Of a stretch of 40,394 nt of DNA, positions 8,681-17,951 are shown piece after piece. How positions within the stretch are numbered: the stretch's first letter is position 1; each line of letters opens with the position of its first letter. The notes under the pieces were generated by a model. It did no database searches and had not been told where the DNA came from. It worked only from the letters and a program-made list of their open reading frames with translations. This DNA comes from Methanobacteriota archaeon. Its GTDB lineage: Archaea; Thermoplasmatota; Poseidoniia; Poseidoniales; Poseidoniaceae. Made by a program: the position numbers and the translations under genes. Where the stretch lies: contig NZFU01000053.1 in assembly GCA_002689345.1 (NCBI GenBank), forward strand, positions 1 through 40,394, read 5' to 3'.

Positions 8681-10219
8681 ATGAAAGAGAACGCTACCGC
8701 AGGGGTAATGGCAAGTATTGACGAGGTCGTTGCGAGTTCAATGAGCATCAATTCAAGACTCCCTGCGCAGCTGGAAAAAGCGTTGGAAAGAAACATTGTT
8801 TTGAGAATAGGATGGACGACTAACGGAGAGCCAGTCCCAAAAGATGGAGAACTTGGATTATGCCCTAACCTTCCAGAGGGTTCTAAGGTCAGAAGTCTTG
8901 GCAATTTAGGTCCATTTACCGCTGCCTTTGGACAGGGTGGTACATTTACCCATCAGGGGGATGTAGGGTCATATTTGGGTGCAGGAAATAATGGTAACAA
9001 AATTACCTGTGAAAGAACTGCAGGTCCTTGCGCTGGTTTTGGGCAACAGAATGGCAGAATTACTGTTCTTGATGGTGTTGGCGATGATGCTGGTGCAATG
9101 ATGAGTGGAGGTTTACTTGTCATTCGTGGTGATGCTGGAATTCGAATTGGCGGAGGCATGAGAGGTGGCGACATTGTAGTTCATGGAGACGTTGGGGGAG
9201 ACCCTGGAGCTGGTATGACTGGTGGTCGAATAATTATCAACGGGCGATGCCCTTCACCACCCCCAGGGGTTTTACTACGAACTCTGAAGAAACCAGAAGT
9301 TACTGAAATCAACAAAATGTTAGGTGAAGATGACCTTCACATACCTGCTGATGCTGTTTGTTTAGTACCTGACGGAGATATTACCGAAGGGATTATGGCA
9401 GATTGTAGAGAAGACCTTTCGGGTATTTCTTTAATTCCAACCACCACTAATCATCTTCCAAAATATTCTACCTGCGACACGGTTGCATTAATTGGAAATG
9501 AGGATGCATTGGCACTTCCGATTCCCTTACTCCCATATATTCCAAAAGGAGTTCAAGATGATTTATTCCACCCATGCTTAGTTCGTGAAAGCCCTAGAGA
9601 TTGTGACATCGTAATTATCGATGCACAAAATATTGCCAACGCTGCATTGCTGGTTAAATCATCTGCTGGATTTGCCATTGATATGGATTCACTTCCTAAG
9701 CTAGATGGTGCAGCAATAGATGGATTGCTAGTGGCTCTGCGTTGTATTGCTGGCCCACTCGCTAAGGTTTTGCTAGTTAGAGGGGTTAGCCAATCTGCTA
9801 AACTTCATGCTGATTCGCAACATCATGGCGTGGATGCTGCGATTAGTGTTCTGAATGATGGAAGTGGACTAAGTGCTGCATCATCACTCCCAATGGTAGG
9901 ACGTTCTGCATCTGTAAACTTGCAAGAAAACTGTCATGCCTCGATGTGGCTACCTTGGTCTGCTACAAGTGAGGATTTGGCAATTCTTTGTGCTTCAAAT
10001 GTCGCATTCACTATTTGCCCAGCGCCTGATGAGAATGTCGCTGGCTGGATAGCACAGGTTTCTGCAGGTCTTAGCGCTCATCTAAATCGCTTGGGCCTAG
10101 CATCTATCGATTCACTAGAAAGAGCAAATCTGAGAGCATGTGACCAAGATACGGCCGCAGTAAGTGGACTTCGCCTAGCAGGATATGATCGCCCAATGCC
10201 TCATTGGTTTGCAAGGTGA
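8681..10219 (+). CDS. GXGXG-domain protein fused to a degenerate glutamate-synthase-like domain
   Basis: The N-terminal half (about 30-210) is a GXGXG beta-helix, with repeats such as GDVGSYLGAG, RGDAGIRIGGGMRGG and HGDVGGDPGAGMTGG. This fold is the C-terminal domain of glutamate synthase large subunits and is also found in FwdC-like proteins. The C-terminal half (about 290-512) has a run (KLHADSQHHGVDAAISVLNDG) reminiscent of the FMN-domain KAxAD...GxDGGTG region, and ends RLAGYDRPMPHW. I see no 3Fe-4S cysteine cluster, so this half looks catalytically altered. A link to glutamate or amidotransferase chemistry is inferred. The ATG at 8681 was chosen; ATG 8708, preceded by AGGGGTA, is a good alternative. 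The stop overlaps the ribosome site of pheT. Confidence 0.72.
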   Translation: MKENATAGVMASIDEVVASSMSINSRLPAQLEKALERNIVLRIGWTTNGEPVPKDGELGLCPNLPEGSKVRSLGNLGPFTAAFGQGGTFTHQGDVGSYLGAGNNGNKITCERTAGPCAGFGQQNGRITVLDGVGDDAGAMMSGGLLVIRGDAGIRIGGGMRGGDIVVHGDVGGDPGAGMTGGRIIINGRCPSPPPGVLLRTLKKPEVTEINKMLGEDDLHIPADAVCLVPDGDITEGIMADCREDLSGISLIPTTTNHLPKYSTCDTVALIGNEDALALPIPLLPYIPKGVQDDLFHPCLVRESPRDCDIVIIDAQNIANAALLVKSSAGFAIDMDSLPKLDGAAIDGLLVALRCIAGPLAKVLLVRGVSQSAKLHADSQHHGVDAAISVLNDGSGLSAASSLPMVGRSASVNLQENCHASMWLPWSATSEDLAILCASNVAFTICPAPDENVAGWIAQVSAGLSAHLNRLGLASIDSLERANLRACDQDTAAVSGLRLAGYDRPMPHWFAR

Positions 10220-10220
10220 T
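10213..10220 (+). promoter_or_regulatory. Ribosome binding site of pheT
   Basis: AAGGTGAT lies 3 bases before ATG 10224 and overlaps the TGA stop of the preceding gene. It fixes the pheT start at 10224, although the frame is open further upstream, and suggests coupled translation of the two genes. Confidence 0.7.
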
Positions 10221-10223
10221 AAT

Positions 10224-11891
10224 ATGCCAACTATCAGTGTTGAACAAAGCCTCCTTCGAAAATTTGTTGAAGGTCGTGGAAGGAAACACAACGTTGAGGA
10301 TTTGGCCTTCCGACTTCCGTTGATGGGAACTGACATTGATATTTGTGATGAAAATGTTCTCGACATAGAGATATTTCCGGATCGTCCCGACCTATTATCT
10401 CCAGAAACATTGTTCCACGGAATGATGCCTTTTCTTCACGATGCACCTCCGAATCCGAGGCTGTTAGTAAATCCGGGAACTATTTCGATGAAAGTTTCTG
10501 CTGAATTATCTGAAATTCGACCTGTAATTTTGGGAGCTGTTGTTCGAGGTTTGGATATTGATGAAGAAATCATAAAGCGACTTATGGAGCATCAAGAAAA
10601 ATTACATTTCGCATTAGGAAGAGGGCGCAAGAGGGCATCGATTGGTGTACATGACCTTGCAACACTTGCCCCTCCATTTAGAGTTGAGGCTGTTGGAAGA
10701 GAACACTCATTCACGCCGTTAGCAATGGATAATGAAATGACTATCGATGAAATTCTGGCTGAACATCCAAAAGGTGTTGACTATGCACATTTATTGAAGG
10801 ATATGCAGAAGGTGCCAATTATCCTTGATTCCAATGATGCAGTACTTTCATTCCCTCCGATTATTAATGGTGATCACACAACTGTAACCACAAATACCAG
10901 GGATATTTTCATCGATGTAACTGGACTAGATATTCGTGCTTGTGAATCTGCTTTGATGTTGATTTGTTTGCAATTATCTGTACTAGGTGGAAAAATTGAG
11001 TCTGTTAGAGTTAACACTTGTGAAGGCAAAGAGTGGAGTTTAGATGGCTCTCCAATCGTCCATACGGTCAAGCGTACATTAGTTGAAGGGATTTTGGGCA
11101 ATTCATTCACAGATGACCAAATAGAAGACGCCATTAGAAGGATGGGGGGAATATACAATGGAGACACATCTGGCAATCTTTCCATATCTATGCCGAGATG
11201 GAGATTTGATATTTTACACCCAATCGATTTGGTGGAAGAGGTTGCTATCGGGCATGGTTATGATGACCTTGCACATGATGTTCCAAAAGCTCCACTTACG
11301 GCAATCCCTCGAACTGATGGCCATCTGCGAAGAAGAATACGTGAAGCATTACAAGGACTAGGACTTATTCAAATCCAATCCCTAACATTGTCAAATGACG
11401 ATGACCAATTCAATACTGTTCGTTGGAAGGCAGATGGAGCAATTACTCGTATGACAAATCCGATTACAACCGAACATACAATTCTACGCCAAAATATTCT
11501 TCCTGGATTACTAAGATTACTGGCAGCAAATCGTCATCACGACTTACCACAGGGTGTATATGAGTTGGGAACTGTTGTAATCAATCACTCAAATACCGAT
11601 AGATTCGCATTCTTAGTGGCCGAGAATTCGGGGGGATTCGCATCATTGCGAGGGAGAATTCAGGCCCTTATGAGGGACCTTGGATGTAATGATTGGAGTC
11701 TTGAGCCGATTGAAGGTGGCCCATGGCTAGCTGGGCGTGCGGCTTCGATTATGGTAGAGGGAATGAAGATTGGTGAATGTGGAGAAATTGATCCATATGT
11801 TTCAGAATCTTTTGAGTTAACTGTTCCTATGAGTGGGGCTCAAATCGATGTTTCTTCACTGAACAGTGCAATCCAAGACCCTGTGCACTAA
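10224..11891 (+). CDS. pheT: Phenylalanyl-tRNA synthetase beta subunit, archaeal type
   Basis: The 555-residue product has the length of archaeal/eukaryotic PheT, which lacks the N-terminal tRNA-binding extension of bacterial forms. MPTISVEQSLLRKFVEG, DIEIFPDRPDLLSPETLFHG (B1/B5-type) and the B3/B4 region with SIGVHDLATL are recognisable, as is the C-terminal catalytic-like fold with HPIDLVEEVAIGHGYD. PheT partners PheS in the heterotetramer that charges tRNA-Phe; PheS is not in the window. The start is set by AAGGTGAT just upstream. Its last 4 bases overlap the convergent gene ending at 11888. Confidence 0.95.
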   Translation: MPTISVEQSLLRKFVEGRGRKHNVEDLAFRLPLMGTDIDICDENVLDIEIFPDRPDLLSPETLFHGMMPFLHDAPPNPRLLVNPGTISMKVSAELSEIRPVILGAVVRGLDIDEEIIKRLMEHQEKLHFALGRGRKRASIGVHDLATLAPPFRVEAVGREHSFTPLAMDNEMTIDEILAEHPKGVDYAHLLKDMQKVPIILDSNDAVLSFPPIINGDHTTVTTNTRDIFIDVTGLDIRACESALMLICLQLSVLGGKIESVRVNTCEGKEWSLDGSPIVHTVKRTLVEGILGNSFTDDQIEDAIRRMGGIYNGDTSGNLSISMPRWRFDILHPIDLVEEVAIGHGYDDLAHDVPKAPLTAIPRTDGHLRRRIREALQGLGLIQIQSLTLSNDDDQFNTVRWKADGAITRMTNPITTEHTILRQNILPGLLRLLAANRHHDLPQGVYELGTVVINHSNTDRFAFLVAENSGGFASLRGRIQALMRDLGCNDWSLEPIEGGPWLAGRAASIMVEGMKIGECGEIDPYVSESFELTVPMSGAQIDVSSLNSAIQDPVH

Positions 11892-12817
11892 TCCAGTTCA
11901 AACTCTGATTCATCGACTTCAACTGCCATTGTTTCAAACTTTATTTCTAGTTTGATAGAACATTTTCCATCACAGAGATTTACCCCGTTTTCAGCCAAAA
12001 TAATCGTTTCATCAGCGTCCCAATAATCAGATTCGACATCTTCGGAAATAATCATGCAAGGAGATGGAACAACCAAATTGGGGTTTTGTAAGGCAGGGAA
12101 ACTGGTATTTCCAACCGCAGCAATCTGCATTGTGGGGTATCTACTTTCATCTTCAGAATTATAGTAAGTCAAGAACTTGATTTTGAACCAGGAATCTTCT
12201 TTTTCAATCAAATAAGTTCCATCATTAGGGTTAACTCGATGTACGGATAAATCATACTCGTACCATTCCAAACGGTTTTCGGTATCATTTGAAAGCTCAT
12301 TTTCGGCCACGATTTCTACTTCAGAAAATTCTACTCCTTCAAGAAAAGTCCACCTAATGTTTTCTCCGAAAAAGACATCGGTTGAAGAAAATTTCATCCA
12401 ATATTGGGATTCATTTACCTCTAGTTGTTGTGATATATCGAGATATGAAAACGATTCTGCATCTGTAGCATCAACCACTGTTGTGAAAGTTGAGCCATCA
12501 GCACTTAACTTGGAAGAAATATTCCCATCTAATTGCTCAGAGTTAGATTGGGAACCGAATGAACAAGAATTAGGTTTATCGTCGATAAACAGCGTTATCT
12601 CTATCGAAGACCAAAGTAAATCCTCTGCATCATCTGCAAAAGATAACTGAGCAAGGTAATTATCCATGCTAGCATCAGATTGAGAATCAGATGTCTCTAT
12701 CAGCACAACATTCGAAGTACCGAGTTCAGATTCATAAGAAGAAACTAGGTAGAACCAGAAGGCCGCTACAACCACAATTAGTACTGTAATCGTAGCGGCC
12801 AACTTCTTCCAATTCAA
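11888..12817 (-). CDS. Signal-anchored hypothetical protein
   Basis: I do not recognise this 309-residue protein. It begins with MNWKKLA and a hydrophobic helix at about residues 7-25 that could be a signal anchor or uncleaved signal peptide. The remainder is acidic, rich in Ser, Glu and Asn, and predicted mainly beta, consistent with an exported domain. Cysteines near the middle and end (for example LCDGKCS) could pair outside the cell. It starts 4 bases after the stop of the fasciclin/cupredoxin gene, so the two are likely co-transcribed and may act together at the surface. The 3' end overlaps pheT by 4 bases. Confidence 0.75.
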   Translation of the reverse strand: MNWKKLAATITVLIVVVAAFWFYLVSSYESELGTSNVVLIETSDSQSDASMDNYLAQLSFADDAEDLLWSSIEITLFIDDKPNSCSFGSQSNSEQLDGNISSKLSADGSTFTTVVDATDAESFSYLDISQQLEVNESQYWMKFSSTDVFFGENIRWTFLEGVEFSEVEIVAENELSNDTENRLEWYEYDLSVHRVNPNDGTYLIEKEDSWFKIKFLTYYNSEDESRYPTMQIAAVGNTSFPALQNPNLVVPSPCMIISEDVESDYWDADETIILAENGVNLCDGKCSIKLEIKFETMAVEVDESEFELD

Positions 12818-12821
12818 CCTA

Positions 12822-14795
12822 TCACAACTCTTGTTCTCGATTAGATCTAGCGTAAAAGACGGCGCCTAAAGTGGCTAGTATCATTGTGACTCCGAGGAAT
12901 CCAGGTGTATTATCTTCGTCCTTATCTTCATCATCATTAGATGTAGGCTCAATACCTCCGTCACCAACAGTAATCTTACCGAACATGTCCAAGGAGATAT
13001 GTGGTTCACATGCATAATAGAAGATTGTATCTTCTGTAAATGTGTGATGGAAATCAACGGTAGTTGCTGCATTTCCAGAAGTAATTCCTCCTTCAACATA
13101 GGTTGACGACTTCATTCCATCTACTTCCTTAACATTGTGAGCCATTTCCGCATCGGTCCATTGCCAACATACAGTTTGATTGACCGCTATTGTTACAGAT
13201 GCTGGTGAGAATGCAGATCCATCAGAAGATATTCCAATAGTTACATCACAGGTTACAACGTCAGATTCGTTTTCTTCTACTTCATCCGCTGGCGGCATAA
13301 TCACTTTGTCAATAACATGGATTACACCATTGCTTGCTGGAACATCTGCAAGGGTAACCATTGCCATCTCAGTTCCAACCATTACACCGGAATCTGTGAC
13401 ATGAATCATCAGATCATCGCCATTTGCCGCTGTAACCGTTGTCATTCCCACAGTTAAATCGGATGACATAATCTTACCAGGCACTACGTGGTAAAGTAGT
13501 ATGTCTGCGAGTGTCTCTGTTGACAATTCTGGGTCTGATAAATCAATACCTGCTGCGACAAATGCTTCGTCTGTAGGTGCAAATACTGTATAATTATCTT
13601 CACCAGAAAGAGTTGCAACTAAATTGGCTTGAGTTAATGCTGCAACTAATGATGTGTGAATCGAAGTTGCTGCAGCTGTCATTGCAATATTGACCGCTGG
13701 CGTCCACATGTATCCTTCACAAATTGCTTGACTTTGATTAGCAACTGCATGTGACACCATATTGTAACAACCGGTAACAGTTTGTCCTTGTACTTCGTAA
13801 TCTTCTACGTACATGTATGCTTCACAAGATGTTTGATCTGCACCAGGAACAATTGTATGTGTAATGACATTGTAACAGATTTCTCCTTCAGGTCCCATGT
13901 CCGGCATCAATACTTTATCGATGATATGAATGACACCATTGCTTGCCATAACATTCGCAGTAGTTACTGTTGCATCATTTACCATTACACTATCAGAATC
14001 GATAGTAATCATGACTTCTTCTTGATTTAACATAGTAACTGCCATTCCATCGCTCAGTGCATCTGAAGTGACAGCTCCCATTGTTACATGGTATGCTAGA
14101 ATATTTGCCAAGGCTGTAATTCCATCATCCCCTTCGAAATCTGTCAAGTCAATATTTGCGTCTGCAAATGCCTGATCTGTTGGGGCGAACAATGTGAATG
14201 GTCCGTCACCTTGAAGTGTTTCTAGAAGATTCGCTTGTACCACTGCTGCTACTAATGATGTGTGAACTCCAGTCCCAGTAGCAACAGTTGGAATGTCAGG
14301 CTCCTCTATTACAGGAGGCATGAGTACTGTGTCGATGACATGAATAACACCATTGCTAGCCATTACATCAGGTGTGGTAACATTTGCATTTCCGATCATC
14401 ACCGTTCCATCAGATACGGAAAAACTTGCATTATCCCCATTCATCATTGTGACGGTAAGACCATCGGTAACTGCACTTGATTCAACTGAACCTTGGTAAA
14501 CATGGTACAACAAGATATCAGTCAGAGTTGCATTGCGTTCATCGGTATCATATGTAGATAAATCAATTCCAGCATTTGTGAATGCATCATCGGTTGGAGC
14601 AAACACTGTGAAGGGCCCTTCACCCTGAAGAGCAGATACTAAATCGGCGTGCACAAGTGCTGCAACGAGAGAATCATGTTCTCCAGTTGCTGCAGCATTT
14701 GCAGGTATATCTTCGGTCTCATCAGCAGACACGCCAAATGGCAGGGCCGACAGCATAAGTAAGGCTACAAGTAAACTAACGCTTTTTCTTTGCAT
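12822..14795 (-). CDS. Surface protein with three fasciclin domains, blue-copper domain and PGF-like C-terminal anchor
   Basis: This 657-residue exported protein starts with a signal peptide (about 1-24). Three FAS1 domains follow (about 33-160, 170-298, 370-501), each with VFAPTD/LFAPTD and SNGVIHVID-type motifs. Between the second and third sit two short Cys repeats (C307/C324 and C343/C359) of the form CYNxxxH...CExYM. A cupredoxin domain (about 514-611) has a full type 1 copper set: H553, C596, H599, M604. The acidic linker ends in PGFLG at 631-635, a hydrophobic helix and basic SNR, resembling archaeosortase PGF-CTERM signals. Adhesion plus electron transfer at the surface is inferred. 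A TATA-like box lies about 26 bases upstream of the ATG. Confidence 0.9.
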   Translation of the reverse strand: MQRKSVSLLVALLMLSALPFGVSADETEDIPANAAATGEHDSLVAALVHADLVSALQGEGPFTVFAPTDDAFTNAGIDLSTYDTDERNATLTDILLYHVYQGSVESSAVTDGLTVTMMNGDNASFSVSDGTVMIGNANVTTPDVMASNGVIHVIDTVLMPPVIEEPDIPTVATGTGVHTSLVAAVVQANLLETLQGDGPFTLFAPTDQAFADANIDLTDFEGDDGITALANILAYHVTMGAVTSDALSDGMAVTMLNQEEVMITIDSDSVMVNDATVTTANVMASNGVIHIIDKVLMPDMGPEGEICYNVITHTIVPGADQTSCEAYMYVEDYEVQGQTVTGCYNMVSHAVANQSQAICEGYMWTPAVNIAMTAAATSIHTSLVAALTQANLVATLSGEDNYTVFAPTDEAFVAAGIDLSDPELSTETLADILLYHVVPGKIMSSDLTVGMTTVTAANGDDLMIHVTDSGVMVGTEMAMVTLADVPASNGVIHVIDKVIMPPADEVEENESDVVTCDVTIGISSDGSAFSPASVTIAVNQTVCWQWTDAEMAHNVKEVDGMKSSTYVEGGITSGNAATTVDFHHTFTEDTIFYYACEPHISLDMFGKITVGDGGIEPTSNDDEDKDEDNTPGFLGVTMILATLGAVFYARSNREQEL

Positions 14796-14818
14796 CGTTT
14801 CTTGGGGATTTCTTTAGG

Positions 14819-14824
14819 TATATA
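14819..14824 (-). promoter_or_regulatory. Candidate TATA box for fasciclin/cupredoxin gene
   Basis: TATATA within GGTATATACC is centred about 26 bases upstream of ATG 14795. That is the usual archaeal TATA-to-transcription-start distance, and no ribosome site is visible before the ATG, so a leaderless or nearly leaderless mRNA is likely. The assignment is by position and sequence only. Confidence 0.5.
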
Positions 14825-14909
14825 CCATTTTGTTTTGTAACATAATTTTCAAACGTAGCATTGAACAATTATTCCGCTCCATTGAAAGGCAAAGCCCCTT
14901 GCAGAAATT

Positions 14910-17282
14910 ATGCGCCGTATTTTGTTGGTACTAATCATTGCGATGATTATGCCACAAATGCCGGTTAGTGCAAGCGAAGATTCGTTTGACTTTTTTATCG
15001 ATGATGAAGTGGTAATCCACCCAGGGGAAACTGTGCCTTTTCGTATCGCTTGGCACAACATTGTAGGGTTTGAGAGACATTTCCAAATAAATGTAAATCA
15101 ATCACATTCCAACTTAACTATCGATGAAATCCCTGTAAATTGGACCAGGGTTGCATCGGGAAGATTAGGTGAGATGAACATCAATTTAACCGTCGCCTCT
15201 AACTCAAATTTTGAGACAATCCAATTCTCTCTTGATATTACTTGTCAAGAAGTACCAGAATGGAAGGAAACACATGAAATCGATGTCTTGGTATCCAGAT
15301 GGTCGAGTCTAAACTTTGGTGCTAATGATGGGTCATCATTCTATGTCCAACAAAATGTGAATACAAGTCTAGCAGTAAATATTTCAAACTCAGCCGGCTA
15401 TGAAGACTCGGTTACAATTCGTATGAACACGCCATCAAATTGGCAGTATGGATTTGTTGATGATATGAACAATGACAATGAAGTTCTCATAGATTTATTA
15501 GATGGAGATGATGTTTTTGTTTACTTCTGGATTATCACTCCTAAAGTGCAAGATGGAGCACCACTTGCTGGCACTGGTCCAACATTTACACTAGAAGCTG
15601 TATCAGGCCTAGATAGAAGAGTCGAAAGTTGGACATTCGGCCTTGAAATGCAAACATTTCACAATATGAGTATTGATGATGTTGATGAAAACCTAAGTCT
15701 TGACCCCGGCGATACAGGAAGAATTGAAGTTACGGTAAGAAACAATGGTAATATCGACACCTTCCTTGATGCATCATTGCGTATAGGTTCACTGAATGAT
15801 GACCGAATCGAAGTTGATGGATGGACAATTGCATTATTCAACGCATTTGAATCTCAATCTCTAGCTCCAAATGAATCTCGATTAATTGAAATCGGATTTG
15901 AATCACCAAATGTGAATGATGACGAAATCGAAGTTGAACTGATAATCAAACCCGAGGCTTTTCCTCAGCGTGTCAATTCAATCACTATGTCTTCATCAAT
16001 AAATTGGGAAAGGGGTGGTGTTATCTCATCGGCATCTAATCCATGTTACTCAGTACTATGGAATCAAACCTGTCAACAGATGATTCAGATAGAGAATACT
16101 GGGAATTTCTATGAAGAATATTCGCTGCAAATTGTTGATGAAAATGGTATGAGTTTCGAGATTACATCTGAAATTATTGGTTTATCAAAAGACCAATTAA
16201 GTTCAGAAATTCCATTGAATCTGACACCACTCGTTGGGGCTGAGGGATTACTACCTGCCTCTGCAAATTTAGAATTGCGACGCTCTGACGGTACACTAGT
16301 TGACTCGATTGCAATTTCATCATCCACTGCACCTAATGTTAATTGGATTTGTGAAAACGCATCAGATTCAGTCAATAATGGCAAACTCGAAGTATCGATT
16401 ACAATGCGAAATGATGGTAATACTGCAGATGGTTTAGTAGTAAGAATGACATCTTCATACTATACAGATATGAGTTTCATCCCCCCCGATAATGCGATTG
16501 TTGAAGATGGTTCATCTAACATCAGATCTTTCGAAGTAATCAATAATGAGAAAGGAGAAAATTTCACATTTAGGGCTTGGGCTAAAATTCCGAATGACCA
16601 AGGTTCAGATGATGACTTTTACCTCAACATAACAGCCCATAGTAGACTTGCTGAAGAAAATCCATTTTTGTTTTCGGCCAACTCCTCCTTCGATGCTGCT
16701 ATTTCTGTTGAGGATGACGAAAGTTCTGTAGTGAATTCGATCACTGATTTGATTTCATCATTCTTCTCGATCATATGGGCCTGGAAATGGATTCTTGTTG
16801 CAGCTTTGGTTAGTGGATTAATGATTAACAAATCCTTGCGGGATAGGCAATTAAGACTAGATGAAGCAGCTCTGAATAATCCGGTAAAAAAAGATGATGA
16901 GCAACCAGATGATTGGATGGCTGAATTTGCTAACAAGAAGCAGGCAGTTCCTGAACCTGCTCAATCACCTGAAATACCATCTGAAGTATTCACTGGGATG
17001 TTCCAAGCCGTTGGTGGCGAAAGAAAACCTACTGCTGAACCTGTAGATTCACAACTTGTTGGTGCGGCAAATACTGTGCTTGACCACCATGATACACAAA
17101 ATGTCAAGTCAAAAATGAATGTACTAGCAAGTGATATTGCTGGCGGAGACATCAGTAGGCCACATAGTGCAAATGTAGCATTACCAGATGACATAGTACC
17201 AGTCACAGAAAGAACTGTTCCCGTGGTTAAGGAGAAAACTGCAATCCCAGAGATGTTGGATTTGGATGACCTTGATTTGTGA
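14910..17282 (+). CDS. Exported beta-sandwich protein with one C-terminal membrane helix and acidic cytoplasmic tail
   Basis: The 790-residue product has a signal peptide (MRRILLVLIIAMIMPQMPVSASE, cleavage near residue 21). The outer part is beta-rich with NEW3/CARDB-like segments (NNGNIDTF, NTGNFYEE, NDGNTADG) and many potential N-glycosylation sites. A membrane helix at about 615-639 (IWAWKWILVAALVSGLMI) is followed by KSLRDRQ and a 150-residue charged tail ending PEMLDLDDLDL. This is the same plan as the subtilase and the giant protein of the window, but the tail has no GWTMEQW motif. The function is unknown. Its stop lies 8 bases before the RNase HII ATG, so the genes are probably co-transcribed. 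Confidence 0.82.
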   Translation: MRRILLVLIIAMIMPQMPVSASEDSFDFFIDDEVVIHPGETVPFRIAWHNIVGFERHFQINVNQSHSNLTIDEIPVNWTRVASGRLGEMNINLTVASNSNFETIQFSLDITCQEVPEWKETHEIDVLVSRWSSLNFGANDGSSFYVQQNVNTSLAVNISNSAGYEDSVTIRMNTPSNWQYGFVDDMNNDNEVLIDLLDGDDVFVYFWIITPKVQDGAPLAGTGPTFTLEAVSGLDRRVESWTFGLEMQTFHNMSIDDVDENLSLDPGDTGRIEVTVRNNGNIDTFLDASLRIGSLNDDRIEVDGWTIALFNAFESQSLAPNESRLIEIGFESPNVNDDEIEVELIIKPEAFPQRVNSITMSSSINWERGGVISSASNPCYSVLWNQTCQQMIQIENTGNFYEEYSLQIVDENGMSFEITSEIIGLSKDQLSSEIPLNLTPLVGAEGLLPASANLELRRSDGTLVDSIAISSSTAPNVNWICENASDSVNNGKLEVSITMRNDGNTADGLVVRMTSSYYTDMSFIPPDNAIVEDGSSNIRSFEVINNEKGENFTFRAWAKIPNDQGSDDDFYLNITAHSRLAEENPFLFSANSSFDAAISVEDDESSVVNSITDLISSFFSIIWAWKWILVAALVSGLMINKSLRDRQLRLDEAALNNPVKKDDEQPDDWMAEFANKKQAVPEPAQSPEIPSEVFTGMFQAVGGERKPTAEPVDSQLVGAANTVLDHHDTQNVKSKMNVLASDIAGGDISRPHSANVALPDDIVPVTERTVPVVKEKTAIPEMLDLDDLDL

Positions 17283-17290
17283 GTGGTAAT

Positions 17291-17926
17291 ATGAAAATCG
17301 GCGTAGATGAGGCAGGTAGAGGTCCAGTTATTGGCCCATTAGTTGTCTGTGCTTTCGCATCCATATCTCAATCAAGTTTGAGAGAACTTGGAGTCAAGGA
17401 TTCAAAAGACCTCAGTCCAAAAAAGAGAGAAGAGTTATTTGAAATCTTATCGGAAATGCCTCATCGAGTAGTGGTTTGCCCCCCTGAGAGAATTGATAAT
17501 TCGGATAATCTGAATCACCTCGAAGTTGAATTGTTTGCAGAAGCTCTTGCGGCTATGCCTGATGGCCAAATCATGTTGGATGCCTGTGATGTAGATGCCC
17601 AAAGATTTGCCCGGAATGTTTCAGCATTATCCAAAAGAGAATGTATGGCTGAGCACAAAGCAGATGAAAACCACCCTGAAGTTAGTGCTGCAAGTATTAT
17701 TGCCAAAGTTACAAGAGATCGAATCGTTCGAGAATTATCTGAGGAAATCGGTATCGATTTAGGTAGCGGCTATCCTTCAGATCCAAAAACAAAGAAGGCT
17801 GTTATTGAACTGGTTAAGGGTGAAAGACCACATGACTGTTTACGTTGGTCTTGGAAAACTGTAGAAAATGCATGGGGCGGTACTCCTCCACCACGCCCAA
17901 ATGCACGCCAACAAACCTTGTTTTGA
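17291..17926 (+). CDS. rnhB: Ribonuclease HII
   Basis: RNase HII cleaves RNA in RNA-DNA hybrids and removes single ribonucleotides from DNA. The 211-residue frame starts MKIGVDEAGRGPVIGP, and the expected acidic residues are present: D6, E7, D97 (LDACD) and D125 (HKADENHPEVSAASIIAK). The ATG at 17291 was chosen over an upstream GTG at 17279 because the family starts just before the DEAGRG motif and GTGGTA lies directly upstream. The C-terminus ends RQQTLF, resembling the first part of a PCNA-interacting box. The gene follows the exported protein gene and precedes gltX by 25 bases. Confidence 0.95.
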   Translation: MKIGVDEAGRGPVIGPLVVCAFASISQSSLRELGVKDSKDLSPKKREELFEILSEMPHRVVVCPPERIDNSDNLNHLEVELFAEALAAMPDGQIMLDACDVDAQRFARNVSALSKRECMAEHKADENHPEVSAASIIAKVTRDRIVRELSEEIGIDLGSGYPSDPKTKKAVIELVKGERPHDCLRWSWKTVENAWGGTPPPRPNARQQTLF

Positions 17927-17951
17927 AGAACTAAAGGCCCCACGCCCAATT

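Noticed and set aside
12357-12650. 97-residue plus-strand open frame
   Set aside because: Ser-rich shadow of the anchored hypothetical gene, with no ribosome site or family pattern.
12822-14795. Direct repeats in DNA of the fasciclin gene considered as a CRISPR or mobile repeat
   Set aside because: They are diverged coding repeats of FAS1 domains, not regular spacers.
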